Origin: Tubulanus polymorphus
Taxonomy: Eukaryota; Nemertea; Palaeonemertea; Tubulaniformes; Tubulanidae
Assembly: GCF_964204645.1 (NCBI RefSeq)
Contig: NC_134034.1
Span: 2,016,072 to 2,080,071, forward strand
DNA: 64,000 nt
Direction of reading: 5' to 3'
Shown here: in pieces, positions 21,301 through 36,049 of the stretch
How positions within the stretch are numbered: position 1 is the stretch's first letter
Layout of the letters: every line of letters starts with the position of its first letter
Notes under the pieces: model-generated
Database searches by the model: none
Seen by the model: only the letters and a program-made list of their open reading frames with translations
Told to the model about the DNA's origin: nothing
Translations under genes and position numbers: made by a program

Positions 21301-24300
21301 GGCTGCTTGCGGTTCAATGGTACGAACATCTGGATCGTATTGTGTATGGTAGAATCATTCTGGCTTCTGGAATACCATTCGGTGAAAGTCATCGGGCTGC
21401 CGTCTGACCAGTGATACCGTCGAGTCTGTGTAAAAAGTAGAATACAAAATACAAATGAGAAATAAACACTTTAAATCAATATAGCCGCAAAACAGCGATA
21501 ACGGGTTTTCTGCACAGCCGCGTTATGCTAACGAAAAATGAGAAGAGAAGAATGAATATAGCCGCAAAGCAGCGATAACGGGTTTTCAGCCTAGCAGCAT
21601 CATTAACGTGCAAATCTTTGGAAATTAGAAATAGAAAATATAGCCGCAAAGCAACGATAACGGGTTTTCTGCCTAGCAGCATCATTAATATGCAAATCTT
21701 TGGAAATTATGAAATAGAAAATATAGCCGCAAAGCAGCGATAACTGGTTTTCAGCCTAGCAGCATCATTGATATAAAACCTTTGGGACAACACTATCGGT
21801 TTGCTATATACTTTGATAAGAATGCCGACGAGCAATGACCAAATATTATATAAAGACATTAATTTTTGCCATTGACTATACACAACACTGACTATACACA
21901 ACACTCAGGCTATAATCCAAGCTTATTTCATTTTGAACTCTGTGTAGACATTTCAATTGTACAATTGCCCAGACTTCATTCTATATTGGCTAATATCATA
22001 TGGATGGTGCCAGACAGCAGATACCCGCATTTGTATTTATCCAAACCCCTTGAAAAAAGGCCCAGTATCAAAAACTCAAACTTACTGTAACATTGTAAAC
22101 CAGTCCGATATAAATGGCGACAGGAACACGACTATAGACCTCATTCAACCATCTAAATCTTATAATCCGTTTCAAACGCTCGGATTCCGTGTTCGAGTCG
22201 ATACCGATCAGGTGTCCTCCGTACCCCAGACAAACTTCTTCGGCCTCGAACCACGATATCGGTTCCTGTCGTCTTACGACCAGTCGTATACACGAATCGT
22301 CTCCGAAAGCTACGAATTCGCCTGTACATCCGTCGTTTTTAACCGTCGAATTCGACTGGTAAACTTCGGTCAGCGTCCGGTAGCGGATCCGCAGTTCGTC
22401 CGCGTATAAAACCGCCAGGAATGACACTTTCACGGATACGGACGTCGCCACGGCGTGTCTGACCGTCCCCGATCTCCAGCTACCGCAGAACCTATGCACG
22501 AACCGATCGTCGTTAGCGACGCCAGCGCCACCTAGTCCATCGGTCATTTCGACTTTAATTCGCTGATCGCATTCAACGTGGAAAAGTTCGAAAACCAATA
22601 GAAAGTGGTCGTGGGTATTTTTAGTCGAGGGGGTATTCCCGTGAAGTTGGTAAGTGATGCAGGTCGCTAGCAACCGGTCATTTCGACCAACGGGCCAGGC
22701 GTTGACGCTGACTATCAATCCGCAGCCTAAACCGTCTGATATTTTCGGAATCGCAGTTCCGATTGAACTTTTGCATTTCTGAAAGAACAATTCGCTTGCT
22801 TACAATATGATTTCCGTAGAATAGTGATTTTCTGAGGGATGTTCTTTTTCGTCGTCGGCTCCCAGATAGAAAATCATGATTTACTGCTTATAATTGATTC
22901 GATTTAATTTTTTGAAAATAATGAAGAAAAATAGATAACACATTCATCGTCTTGTCTTCCAAACTTACAAGGAAGACCCGCAATAGAGCAAAAGTAGTTT
23001 TTTTAGAAATTCATTTTCTTAGTCAAGAATTTTACTTTCAAATTTTCGATCATACGGAAAACGTTCTTATTCTAAAGGTTTTGAATTCATTGAGAAAATA
23101 ACGAAATTTTCCCTGGATCTAAAATGTCTACTGTCTGTTTAATTTACCTGAACTTTAGCGCACGGTGCAACGATTTTGACGAGCCAACCACCTCGCTGAA
23201 ACATACATCCGGCGGGCAGTTCGAAATACCAAATATGGGCACGAGCAACGGTTGATGACGTCGTCGTCGTCGTATTTACAAACGGACAGTAGAGGGCGTT
23301 GTAGTTTGTCTCGCAATCTACATACTGCGGAGTAAGATTCCTGCAGCCGATCATGGAACGGCTTCCGATGTCGTCCGTTATTCGATTCTGGTGCGTTTTC
23401 CTAATCGTTTCGATGTGGAAATCGTAGCGCCCGCGACCGCGCATGACAAGTTTCGTGTTCGGGTCGGCTCGTACCACGCGCCGGTCTTCTGGCAGACGAT
23501 CGAAATATTTCGGTTGTTGGATCACCAGGCAACCACGATGGGCTAGCGAATCGATATTTATGTCGTAACGGGAGGCCGGAAAAGACGGCAGAATCAGCCC
23601 GCGGCAAGTGGTTCTTTCCGCCTCCATCGCGAACATCACGTTCGGAAATCCATAACCGTAGAACAGGAAACTAAGCGTGTGATCCCCGGATGTGAAATCG
23701 AGCGCCGGCCAGCCAATCAGATCCGCGCTATGGCAGATCGGACCAATCAGACGCGAGCGCATCGTATCAACGCCATCTATGAGGTACATACCGGCCGCGT
23801 CACAAGGGGACACGTCGACGCGTTCGAAGTTTTTCGTGTACCTGAACGAATGCAAACGCAAAAACTCGCCTTCGTTCAACGGGACATAAAACCGGCAGAT
23901 TCCGACCGGGACCGCGAACGAGCAGTGGAACTGTACTGTGTTAGTGATTGTCACGTAAAACCTGTCTTGATATGCCGACCTACATCGGCAGTTGTCGTTG
24001 CCGCTCGAACGCGCTTCGGTTGTGAATTCTCCGGACAATATCTCCGACACAGCGCCACCTACGCTATCGTCTGCGGCCGTCAAGAATTCCCGTTTGGATA
24101 TTTTCAAAACGACCAACAATCGAAATCCAATTGTCGCGTAAGTTCCGCCATCGACCGAATCACCACCACCGTTTGATTCGTGACTCCGAAGCAGGTGCGT
24201 AGTAATATCGGTTTCGATTTCGTCAAAGAAGAAAGTAGCGCTGGATTTTTTCCCACCAATCGACGAGCGCCATTTAAATCTGATTACATAACGCGCATCA

Positions 24301-25878
24301 ACTTTGACCAGGAATCCGTAAATGAAGTCAACGTCGGTCTCGATATTGGGAACCTTCCGCGGAAATGATACCCGAGCAGCAGGCGGAGTACCGTTGTGCC
24401 ACCTATTGCCAGGAGGATGCAGAACACGTGTTTCCAGTCGGGAAATCATGCGCCATTTTTGTGTCAGTTGGCTGGTCACGTGAGCGTGCATGTATAGAAT
24501 ACTCGGTGGGCGACAGAGGGCGTTCACGGAGAAATGCAGTCGAATTTCGGCCGCTACGAAGTTGCGTTGTACGACCACACCCGACAGGCTGGCTAACAGG
24601 TGCCCGTCCGCGTCGGACACGTTCAGATACGCGTCGACACCGGGGCTGGCTACAGTCGGGCACAATCTCAGTTCAGAGATCGATACGTTCAGCGAATCAG
24701 ACGACATCGCGTTTACCGGGGAGAGAAGCAGACGAAATCTCAACCGAACAAACATATTCTCCGTACGGTTCAAGTGAACGCGGATGAAATTTGAGCCGAG
24801 TTCGATCTGGTCCCACAGCGAAATACCACCATCAACGCCATCTGGCGACTCATTATTTGACGAATTATCAGCACCAACTGCGCCCTCTGGCGACTCTTTC
24901 AGCGAATTGATTGCACCAGCTTGTGGCTCGGTTTTCATTGGAAAATAAGCACCTGCAGCGCCCCCTGATGACTCATTTATCAACGAATTATCAGCCCTAG
25001 GGATGCCATCTAGTAACCCGTTGCGTAGTGATTTACCAAAATCAGTAGCGCCCTCTGGCGACGCTTTAACGCGGTAAGTGACGGTCTGGTATTCGACGAT
25101 GATGTTGAAATAGCGCGTTCGCGACGATACTATGTAGATATCGCTACGCGTGAAGTATTCCGAGTCGGATTTCCAGACGCGAATATCGCTGTCGGGGTCC
25201 ATCCACGGTATAGGTGGCGCTCGACGCAGCCTGACTACGTTGTCAGCCGCAGATATATTACGGTTATTTCGGTAATACGCTACCGGGGCGTTTCCGGTGA
25301 AGAATTGAATCCAGGTCGCCTTGTCGGGTACCGCTTTTACCAACCAACAGCACGATTCGGTGTCGGGTTTCAGGGAAATGGAGCTATCCCGCCCTAAAAC
25401 TATCACCTTCCCGAGACAAGTGTCTTCAGTATCGAAAAGTTCGCCGGCCGCTCGAGAAACCGTAGCGACCGAGACAGCAATGGCGAGGAAGCATACGAGC
25501 TTTTGCCTAGAAATCGGAAAGGAAATAGTAGTATAAAAACGAAACTACTTTCTCGAAACAACCCTATTTCAGCTCAAATTACGAAGGGGGGGGGCGTACC
25601 GAAATCGGTTTGCGACAAAAGAAAGTTATAAACTTCAAATTGGGGGTTTTTCTCACTTTTAACGCAAGCACGTATTCAACAGTCGCCAGAAAGCCCTAAA
25701 TTAACCCGATTTCATATTGAATTATCTGCGTTCGATTTAACGCTGTTGATAACTATAGAGTCCGCCCATAGTGTTGCATTATATATACGTTAAACACAAA
25801 ACGACAAAAAAAAGATCTTTCGTTTCTTGTCAATACTACTTACCTGAGAGCAGTTTGAATTCTTTGCGTCGGTTTCAT
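18351..25878 (-). CDS. CUB / C-type lectin / LDLa / LRR / 7TM receptor (GRL101-like)
   Basis: A predicted cell-surface G-protein-coupled receptor of 2053 residues. Exons (minus): 25878-25844, 25506-23148, 22778-22086, 21425-18351; phases 2, 0, 0. Exon 1 plus the start of exon 2 give a signal peptide (KLVCFLAIAVSVATVSRAAG). Residues ~30-800 are diverged CUB-like modules (CLGKVIVLG, CCWLVKAV, CRGLILPSF). Residues ~965-1110 form a C-type lectin fold split by intron 3, with WSDGSP at ~1036. Six to seven LDLa repeats follow (~1241-1525; for example CDFVSDCADGSDES), then an LRR N-cap CPNGCRC, about seven LRRs and a hinge with CCLAP (~1531-1760). The 7TM part (~1768-2035) has GN in TM1, IAIERA in place of DRY, and NPVLYTF in TM7. 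LDLa+LRR+7TM is the plan of snail GRL101 and relaxin receptors. The long CUB/lectin extension is the unusual part. Ligand unknown. Confidence 0.9.
21476..21785. repeat. ~82-bp tandem repeat in receptor intron 3
   Basis: Four units with AATATAGCCGCAAAGCAGCG, ATAACGGGTTTTC and TGCCTAGCAGCATCATTAAT, in the intron between the two exons that together encode the lectin domain. Confidence 0.85.
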
Positions 25879-26430
25879 TTCGCATTACTGGCAGACGATT
25901 TTCACGTGTTTGCACGCGGTCAGAACGTCTAGCGCAAGAATGGACGACGCAGACGTTATTTCAGGATTGTCGGTCGTCTGCTCGACGCAACCACACCTTA
26001 AACATTGCGTGTTCAATCAGTCACGATCTTGATCAGATACTTTTTTTCCAATTTCGTGAAGTATCTCTAATATCTTATTAGATTGAGAGAATTGGTTCGA
26101 TGTTCATCTAGAATGTGATCACCATCGCTTGCCAGGATTTGATTGCCTCCCGCCGCATCTTCACACGACAAGGGATTCGAACCCACTAAAGCCGTTCCCC
26201 GCTGGTGGAAGCGAGTTCGGGAGTGATACCGGACCCCTGGCAAGCGAGGATGGATTTATCCGCGCATACACGTAGAGGCAAAAGGTAGAAAGTTTCTAAT
26301 GTCCGATCGACAGTACCGGTAGCGCCGCTACAATAATAAGAACTAATGTTATTGACGATGTTTTGTTAAGTGGAAAGACGCCGAGTACATATATCCGATA
26401 GGTACGAATCCCCAATTTCTTCGGGAAAAA

Positions 26431-26655
26431 ATCCAAGAAATTTGACAAAATGGAGGATTTCCCTCTCATTCAACTGGACTTAAGGAGTCTTTTTGCCAAT
26501 CCATCTAATTGGTACAGAACTGGAAATATATCGGATATTCAGTTGTTGTCCGCGACTTTTGGCATTCTGTTAAGACATAAATGAGGTATGTACCCCAAAA
26601 AGTAAGCAAAATATCCCAGAAAAACAGGTCTCATCAATTAATAAATAGACATTAG
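26431..26655. mobile_element. Foldback element right part, copy 2 (direct repeat of 17890-18125)
   Basis: About 225 bp nearly identical to the right arm and tail at 17890-18125, in the same orientation, ending AAATAGACATTAG. Only a handful of substitutions are seen by eye. The left arm is absent. Confidence 0.8.
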
Positions 26656-27526
26656 TTCCAATTATCTCATGTAAGCATAACATTTATTTTGAAAATCTCA
26701 ACCATACATCAAAACATTAAAGCCTTCTATATCAAATGCAAACTTTTGCTAACATAAACAATAGACAAATGGCCATATCTCTATCATATTAATTATATCA
26801 CGAATGCTAAATATTGCGATATTAATTGAAATCGTTCAACCAACAAATGAATTTAGTTAACATAATATCATCACAAACCATTCATATCCTTGGCAAAGGA
26901 CTTATAGGCTTTTAGAATATCCAAACAGGAAAACTTTAGTCTCATTTCTATGCGAGTAGAAATACATTATCATTATAACATCCATATCTTTGCATTATAT
27001 ATAACATCCATATCTGTGCATTATATATATGTTTATAATGTCATATCTCTTAATAATAATCAATCCAATAATTAAATTAATAATACTAATTTATTTATAA
27101 ATGAATAATTGATAACTCTGCTATAATTGATTTACACATGAGGTAAAAAAATTATGACATAAAAACTCCTGTCAGAGTAATAGAAGTAACTGTCTAATAC
27201 ATGAAATGACACATTTTATACAATGAACTGAGCTCTGAATCTGATGAAAATATTCAATCTGAGATCTTACGAATGATGTTATTTTAGCCCTCTACTTCTG
27301 AAAACTGAATAGCGCGCTGTGAACTTCAACTACAAAACAAATTTGTTGAACAGCAGTGTATCGAAAAACTGTACGTACAGTGTACCGCGAACTGAACTAA
27401 GTCTTCTCACTTAAAAAATTATCGACTTGACAGATTAGTTCGATTTTCGACCGCGGCGGCGCTATACGACATTGGACATTAATGCGCAACCGTTAAACGG
27501 AGACTTTACGGTAGGTATAATCTCAC

Positions 27527-27570
27527 TTTGTGTTTGTTTGTTTGTTTGTTGTTTTGTTTGTTTGTTTGGC
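27527..27570. repeat. GTTT microsatellite
   Basis: Repeated GTTT units with one interruption (GTTGTTTTGTTTG). Confidence 0.85.
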
Positions 27571-28107
27571 TCTACTCGGTACTCCGCTGCTATGTGGTAT
27601 TTATTGATCTGCGCATGTATGAAAAGCGCGCGTAGTAGTTAAAATAGCCATTCAACTACTGACTGCCACGCCCACGGTTTGTCGCGGGCGCTGTGAAAAG
27701 CAGTGAATTTTATAGTCGGGCACTGAAATTGGGAAAGGGGAAGTGATACTTAGAAATTGTTCAATCTACGAAAATAAATTGTTTAACAAACTTTGTACAC
27801 TACAGTGTATGAAATAAGTGAAATCGCACACGTGCCTATTGAGTCAGTGGGGAAAACCCACCACCAATACCATGTATTCATGATGAATCATGCAGTTGTG
27901 TGATGGAGATCTACGAAAGAGAATTGCGGCCACATGAAAATTTTTATTCCATATTTCGACTTATTATGCCTTACATGCCTATCTACATGTACAAGAATGT
28001 ATTATGACTGCACAGTTCGATATTATGAATAAATAAAGCATCGATGTTTTAGCAAAAATAATATACATGTAAACGTTTAATCGAGCAGTTAAGTTGGAGT
28101 TTAAGTT

Positions 28108-28520
28108 AAGTTTCAACCTAGGTCAGTGGACCTAAAATATCGTTTTTTAATCCAATTTAAACTGCATTGAAGGATATCCAAAAACTCTGCATTGAGAGGG
28201 GTTCCTAGCTAGGAGAAAAGAGACTCCATGATTTGAAATTTTAACGTCTCCATGCCTACCAACTGAAGTTTGGTAGGCATGGAGACATATTGTTAAAATT
28301 TCAAATCAGAGTCACTTCTCTTCATTTAACCCCTTTCAATGAAGACTTTTTGGATATCCTTCAATACAGTTTCAAATGGATTAAAAAATGATGATTTAGG
28401 TCGACTGCCTGTCCTTTCTGGCCCTAATAAGACTTTTATCAGGTAGGCCTATGTACTACCAAAACTGACTGAGCTAGGTCACCCGGAATGCTCTCTTGTC
28501 ACGTTGAAATAGACATTAGT
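28108..28520. mobile_element. Foldback element, AATAGACATTAG-ended, copy 3
   Basis: A large palindrome: AAGGATATCCAAAAACTCTG on the left faces AGACTTTTTGGATATCCTT on the right. The arms run through TTTGAAATTTTAAC and meet at CATGCCTACC / GGTAGGCATG. The right flank continues through CTAATAAGACTTTTATCAGG to GTTGAAATAGACATTAGT. The extreme left end is truncated relative to the copy at 37861-38367. Confidence 0.75.
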
Positions 28521-29534
28521 CTTGGAGCCTGACACATCGCAGGCAAATTCCCAAGCTACTCGATAATCTGAATAATAAAATCGTCTACGTTTATTGCTGA
28601 AAACTACTAGTAGCTTTTCTCATCCTTGCATAACTCAGGATTATCGTTGCTCCTGGAGCTTCCCCGAAAAACGATTGAGGACATTTGTTTTGTTAAAATA
28701 TGACCGATATAAAGCGTTACCTTCTGAAATTGATGGACCGGCTGTCGAGCGAGCTAATTCAGCCGACTTTATGAGTCAAAATTTGAGTTTCAAAGTCGAA
28801 ATTTCGCGATTGAGCATTGCGGGCGCATGAAATTTTCTTTTTTAAATTTCGACTTCATCTCGAAACTTTGCACCCATTCGACAAATTGTCCGGTTACTTA
28901 GAACGACGTTATCGTGCTCGATAAGGCAGTATCGTATTTCGGCATTAGCTTGAAGAGAGATCGGCGAAACTGATTTCGTTGTGCCTTAGTGTGAATTTTA
29001 CGACGACATGTGTTAAAAAGTCGCAATTTCGAGTTTAAAAATATTTTAAAAATTGTTCGCATGTGGCCACTAATGCTCTTCAGAGATCGTGTCAATGTAC
29101 AGATTTTGATAAAAACTTCTTGCAATCAAAAGGGACATCTTAGGCTTTTGATTACTTCGAGCGCGGATTCTCTGGAATTCTGCCAAAAACTTCATGCCGA
29201 AGATAGTTATGCGTTTCCATTCATAGTTTTAAAAAAATTCGACCTAATTATCCTGTACTAAGCCAGTTTTCTCCCATCATTTGAATTCAATCCAATAGAG
29301 TTTCACTCTGGTTCACTTGTTCTGCTTAATCTCTAGAGTACCAATGTTTAATGTTGATGCTGGATTAAACATACACTCATGTAAATTAAGGAAAGTCCAC
29401 ACATTAAGAACTTCGTTTCTTGTTGAACTATATGGCTTCAAATATTTATTTTCGAAAAGTGTTACAATGGCTGTGAAATTTGTGTATGCGCAGTTAAAAA
29501 ACATGAACTTGAGGGTTTACTCTGACAGTGCTTG

Positions 29535-29650
29535 TAGTGTCGTTCTACGCATCCTCCCTCTGCAGGGACTCGAACCTGATGGCATCGCTACACTCAGCCA
29601 CGGCACGAACCCCTGCATCAGTAGACCGGGTGCGCAGGTACATGCGCAGC
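29535..29650 (-). mobile_element. tRNA-derived SINE copy, minus
   Basis: Read on the minus strand: GTGCCGTGGCTGAGTGTAGC (A-box-like), then GGTTCGAGTCCCTGC (B box), then GGGAGGATGCGT. It matches the plus-strand copy at 29795-29930, including the flanking TGCGCATGTACCTGCGC. It is not a working tRNA: no complete cloverleaf closes around the boxes. Confidence 0.6.
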
Positions 29651-29794
29651 TTTCCGAAAGAAAACTGGCGGCACCAATCAGATTGCTCGTTGTATAATCG
29701 TTGAGGCAAATTTCAAGGAAGAACTATAAACGGGAAAACCCGGTCTAAAATAAAACGGGATTTCTGATTGGCTCAAAATCACATCATCTGACCT

Positions 29795-29930
29795 GCGCAT
29801 GTATCTGCGCGCACGGTCGATTATGGCAGGGTTTCGTGCCGTGGCTATCTCGATGCCATCAGGTTGGTTCGAATCCCTGCCGGGGGAGGATGCGTTCTAC
29901 GACACACCATCATTAGTAGCCCGACTTCTG
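29795..29930 (+). mobile_element. tRNA-derived SINE copy, plus
   Basis: CTGCGCATGTATCTGCGC, then GTGCCGTGGCT, GATGCCATCAGG, GGTTCGAATCCCTGCC (B box) and GGGAGGATGCGTTCTAC. With the copy at 29535-29650 it forms a ~115-bp inverted repeat with a ~145-bp loop, ending about 40 bp before the acceptor of the BAF-like first coding exon. Confidence 0.6.
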
Positions 29931-29966
29931 ATTCATGTGCAATAAATGTCTATGTAAAAATTTCAG

Positions 29967-30872
29967 ATGAGTAATACCACTGCCAAATGTAAAGATTTCC
30001 TAAAGGAACCAATGGGAAACAAGCCTGTTACAGCAGTGCCGGGTATCGGGCCAGTTGGTGGTGAGCGATTAAGAAATCAAGGGATAAAATATGTACGTAT
30101 CTGTATAAGCGTTTTCAAAATTTGAATTAGCTGTTATTCCTATAAAAAAAAAACTCTATACGTTCGACTGTCGTAGTGAGGATCTACCAGGTGTCGCTAC
30201 CAGACAATCTTTCCATTCTCTGAATTTTAATCACTTCAGTGTTGTTTTGTAAATATTTGTATATACACGTGTAATAGTTTTCCTCCATTTTCTGTTTTCT
30301 TGTTTTTAAGTTTTGTAAATTATAAATTTTATTGTACAAATTCTAATAACCTCTATGTACCAATGTTTGGTTAGAGCGAAATGAACCATTCTATATTCTA
30401 TTCTATTCTAGTCTATTCTATTCTAGTCTATTCTATTCTAGTCTATTCTGCATGTATTCTTTCCTATTCTATTCTAGTCTAGTCTAGTCTAGTCTAGTCT
30501 AGTCTATTCTAGTCTACATGTATTCTATTCTGACAAATGAAATTTTCTATATGTGGGGCATTTCAAATCACTTCCCAAGTAGACGTGGTGTCGTTGGATT
30601 CCTAGTTTTAAAGGTTGCCTAATCCAAGAAAATAAGATTAGAACTAACCATTTTGAATGTTTATTCGGATTAAATCATCTACATTTTCGAAATGATTTTA
30701 TTCGCAATATGTTTTTTATCTCTTTCAGGCCCCTCAAATGTTCGGTCAGTATCTAAGGGTAGGAAATGATACCGAATTTACTGGGTGGGTAAAAGACACT
30801 TGCAGAACAGGAACAGGTCCCGCGAACGCCTGCAAAGATGGTATGAAAGCCTACTACGAAAACTTCATGTAA
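29967..30872 (+). CDS. BANF1: Barrier-to-autointegration factor (BAF/BANF1)-like, 2 exons
   Basis: A small chromatin protein of the BAF family: in animals a dimer that bridges double-stranded DNA, binds LEM-domain proteins and helps rebuild the nuclear envelope. Exons 29967-30092 and 30729-30872 (phase 0; GTACGT donor, TTTCAG acceptor) give 89 residues, the same length as human BAF. Family landmarks in order are KDFLKEPMGNKPV, the helix-hairpin-helix VPGIGPVGGERL (DNA binding), FGQYL, WVKDTCRTG and a C-terminal aromatic helix (MKAYYENFM). The N-terminus MSNTTAK keeps Ser/Thr residues where VRK kinases act on BAF. The C-terminal half is clearly diverged from vertebrate BAF, so this may be one of several paralogues. 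An AG acceptor directly precedes the ATG, implying an upstream untranslated exon. A polyadenylation signal, AATAAA, is at 30899-30904. Confidence 0.88.
30388..30532. repeat. TCTAT / TCTAG microsatellite in BAF-like intron
   Basis: Repeated TTCTA and GTCTA pentamers, with a purer GTCTA block near 30478-30505, in the single intron of the BAF-like CDS. Confidence 0.9.
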
Positions 30873-31389
30873 GAGATCAACTTTATCACCTGCATATAAA
30901 TAAAAGGATAATGTTCTCATTGTAACTACTTGGTTCGAATCCCTGCCTCCGATTGATTGTGCCAAGATGATTTGAATCTTTTATCATTTTATTTGTATGT
31001 TTTAAAACTGATATATTTGTGCGAATAAAAAGATCATTAAAAAGTTTGCATTTGCAAAAGATAGTTAGCTTTTGAATCGTGGTCATGTCAATGAAACTAC
31101 ACGGATGTCTGATAATTTTATCGTTTATGCATAAAGATTTGTTTTCTATCTTACATGTATTTATGCAATAACGAATAGAATTCAAATTCGAAAGCAGGGA
31201 AGAAAGAACACAATAAGTGCGTGGTCTTGGTTTGTTTCGTATCCCGGCACCGGTCACAATGTAAATCTATTTGTCACCTACACTGACACTTATCTATGTT
31301 CGTCTGAAGGTCAAAATGAACCACCAGCGAAATAGAGGATTTTGAAGTCAAGAAGTTTGAAATCTCCATGAAAATGCATATGTACCTCC

Positions 31390-31523
31390 TGGATCCAGTT
31401 TCACGAAAAAGTTTAACTCAATTTTTTAGTGTAATCGCCATTGGTTACTTCGTGTTTTCAATGAGGACAATAATTCAAACTTAACTAATTTAAGCTTAAA
31501 CTTTTTCATGAAACCGGACCCAG
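31390..31523. mobile_element. Palindromic MITE, CCAGTTTCACGAAAAAG family, copy 2
   Basis: GGATCCAGTTTCACGAAAAAG ends face CTTTTTCATGAAACCGGACCC; the interior matches 8749-8882 (CGCCATTGG, TTTTCAATGAGG, TTAAGCTTAAAC). Confidence 0.75.
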
Positions 31524-32282
31524 GGCTTCATTTTTTCGAAACGTCCTAGTAAAAAACCTATGCCTGATCTGATCTGACCAATGTGATGTTGGACACTGCT
31601 CCCCTTTTCTCAGCGTTCAAGAAAAAAGTTAATTGCTGCTGAATACCATGGTTTCTTCATGTTATCAATGACTTTTGAGGCAAATAATTTGAACTAGATC
31701 GTAACTTTTCGCGATGAAACCGGATTTCTATTTGTTGTCTATGCAGATAGATCAACAAAATTCGAATAGTTCAATAGTTATTCAATTCGTTACCCGGTAC
31801 TTCCAAAATTCGACCAGATTTTTTGGACAAATTTCAAAATTTTTCTGCAATTATTAATCTTTGGGAATATTTTCAAAATAAATCCCACTGAAAAAATTGT
31901 TTGCCCATCGAAAAGGCCAGGGGCAGATCAAAATCTAGATAGAAGTACTTTTCGGGGAGGACCTTTTTCTACGTCGTAAGTCAACAAATGTGAAATCAAT
32001 GTATGATTTTATATAAAAAGCTTTTAAAACGGTAGTTAATTTGAAAAACTAGGGCCAGAAAAATCGGCACTAAAAACTCTAGGCCTAGGGGGTAGTGCGG
32101 GCCAACCTCTGTCCGCCGCTGCATGGATCGGCCCACGACGAAGACGCGCACAAGGCTCTGGTCTTGGATCAGAATAGTCATTTTTTTCTTCCGCGTTGAG
32201 TGGGGACACTAGCAACCAGTCTATATCCTGAATGGATAATGTATTAGTCATCGGTGCTGCAGCATCCAGCAGCAGCATTATC

Positions 32283-32367
32283 CGCGCGCGCGCGCGCCGA
32301 AAATGACGTCATTGCTTCGCCGCGACACCTCTCATCATGACGTCATTTGAATCGAGCAGCCACCAAT
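32283..32367 (+). promoter_or_regulatory. Alpha-tubulin upstream elements: CG repeat, two CREs, CCAAT
   Basis: A run of alternating CG (32283-32297) is followed by two perfect CRE/ATF palindromes TGACGTCA at 32304-32311 and 32338-32345, 34 bp apart (about three helical turns), and a CCAAT at 32363-32367. All lie 90-150 bp upstream of the TATA box. CREB/ATF binding is inferred from the motif only. Confidence 0.7.
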
Positions 32368-32454
32368 CGGAGTCGCTGTAACTGCGTGGCTGCTGAAACT
32401 GATCAATCAGCGACGCCGTATCAATTGGAACTGGGCGACGCCCGATGCTGATAG

Positions 32455-32462
32455 TATAAATA
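32455..32462 (+). promoter_or_regulatory. TATA box of alpha-tubulin
   Basis: TATAAATA preceded by GATAG and followed by a GC-rich stretch. Transcription is expected to start about 30 bp downstream, near 32485-32495, leaving a 5' leader of about 135 nt before the ATG at 32625. Confidence 0.8.
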
Positions 32463-32624
32463 GACGCCGGCGCGCTGATGAGGCTCTCATTTTAGACCGT
32501 GCCACGACCATAACGTCTAGCTGTAGGGTCGAAAAAAAGACAAGATCCTCTCTGCGAAATCATCAATCCGTACTTCTAAATCAATCATATTCTTCTACTA
32601 CTGAATCACTACAAAACTAACAAA

Positions 32625-35702
<3,078 letters not shown>

Positions 35703-36049
35703 TTACCGGTGTTCAATATAGAGGTCACCGCCGAAGCCTATACGTTTTGATTAAGCGGTATTAGCAGACGCCGATTAAGAATTGATGTAGCTTGACTTAT
35801 CGCGGTTTATCAGCTCACCAAATATAGTTTCAGCCGACTGATATTAATCTCAGCATTAACGGAGTTAATTAACAAAACCCACAGCGGATGATTTAACAAA
35901 TTATTCCAACAATTTCCAAGTTTTTTCTCAACTTAATCATCGGAGACACAAAATCTGGTGATGAAGTTTAGTCAAAATTTCGAAACCGTCAGAAAATAAA
36001 TTATTATATCATCAACTGTGGGTTTTGCGCATAGATAGTTTAAGCCCCC

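Larger units (their letters stand above)
25879..29966. other. Spacer between receptor and BAF-like genes
   Basis: No supportable coding sequence. It contains the receptor promoter, a TTCGAACCCACT (tRNA B-box-like, minus) block near 26160-26240, the foldback copy 26431-26655, very AT-rich DNA (26650-27200), a GTTT microsatellite, another foldback element (28108-28520), and SINE copies just upstream of the BAF-like gene. ORFs at 28594-28830 and 29317-29697 have no recognisable domains. Confidence 0.6.
30873..32454. other. Spacer between BAF-like gene and alpha-tubulin promoter
   Basis: Contains the BAF-like 3' end with AATAAA (30899-30904), a B-box-like TTGGTTCGAATCCCTGCC at about 30930, a palindromic MITE (31390-31523), an AT-rich part, and from about 32280 the alpha-tubulin upstream region. 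No coding sequence is recognised. Confidence 0.6.

Noticed and set aside
26155-26245. tRNA gene on the minus strand (TTCGAACCCACT)
   Set aside because: A B-box-like word is present, but no acceptor stem or D arm closes at the right distance. Similar words at 30930 and 44655 suggest SINE remnants.
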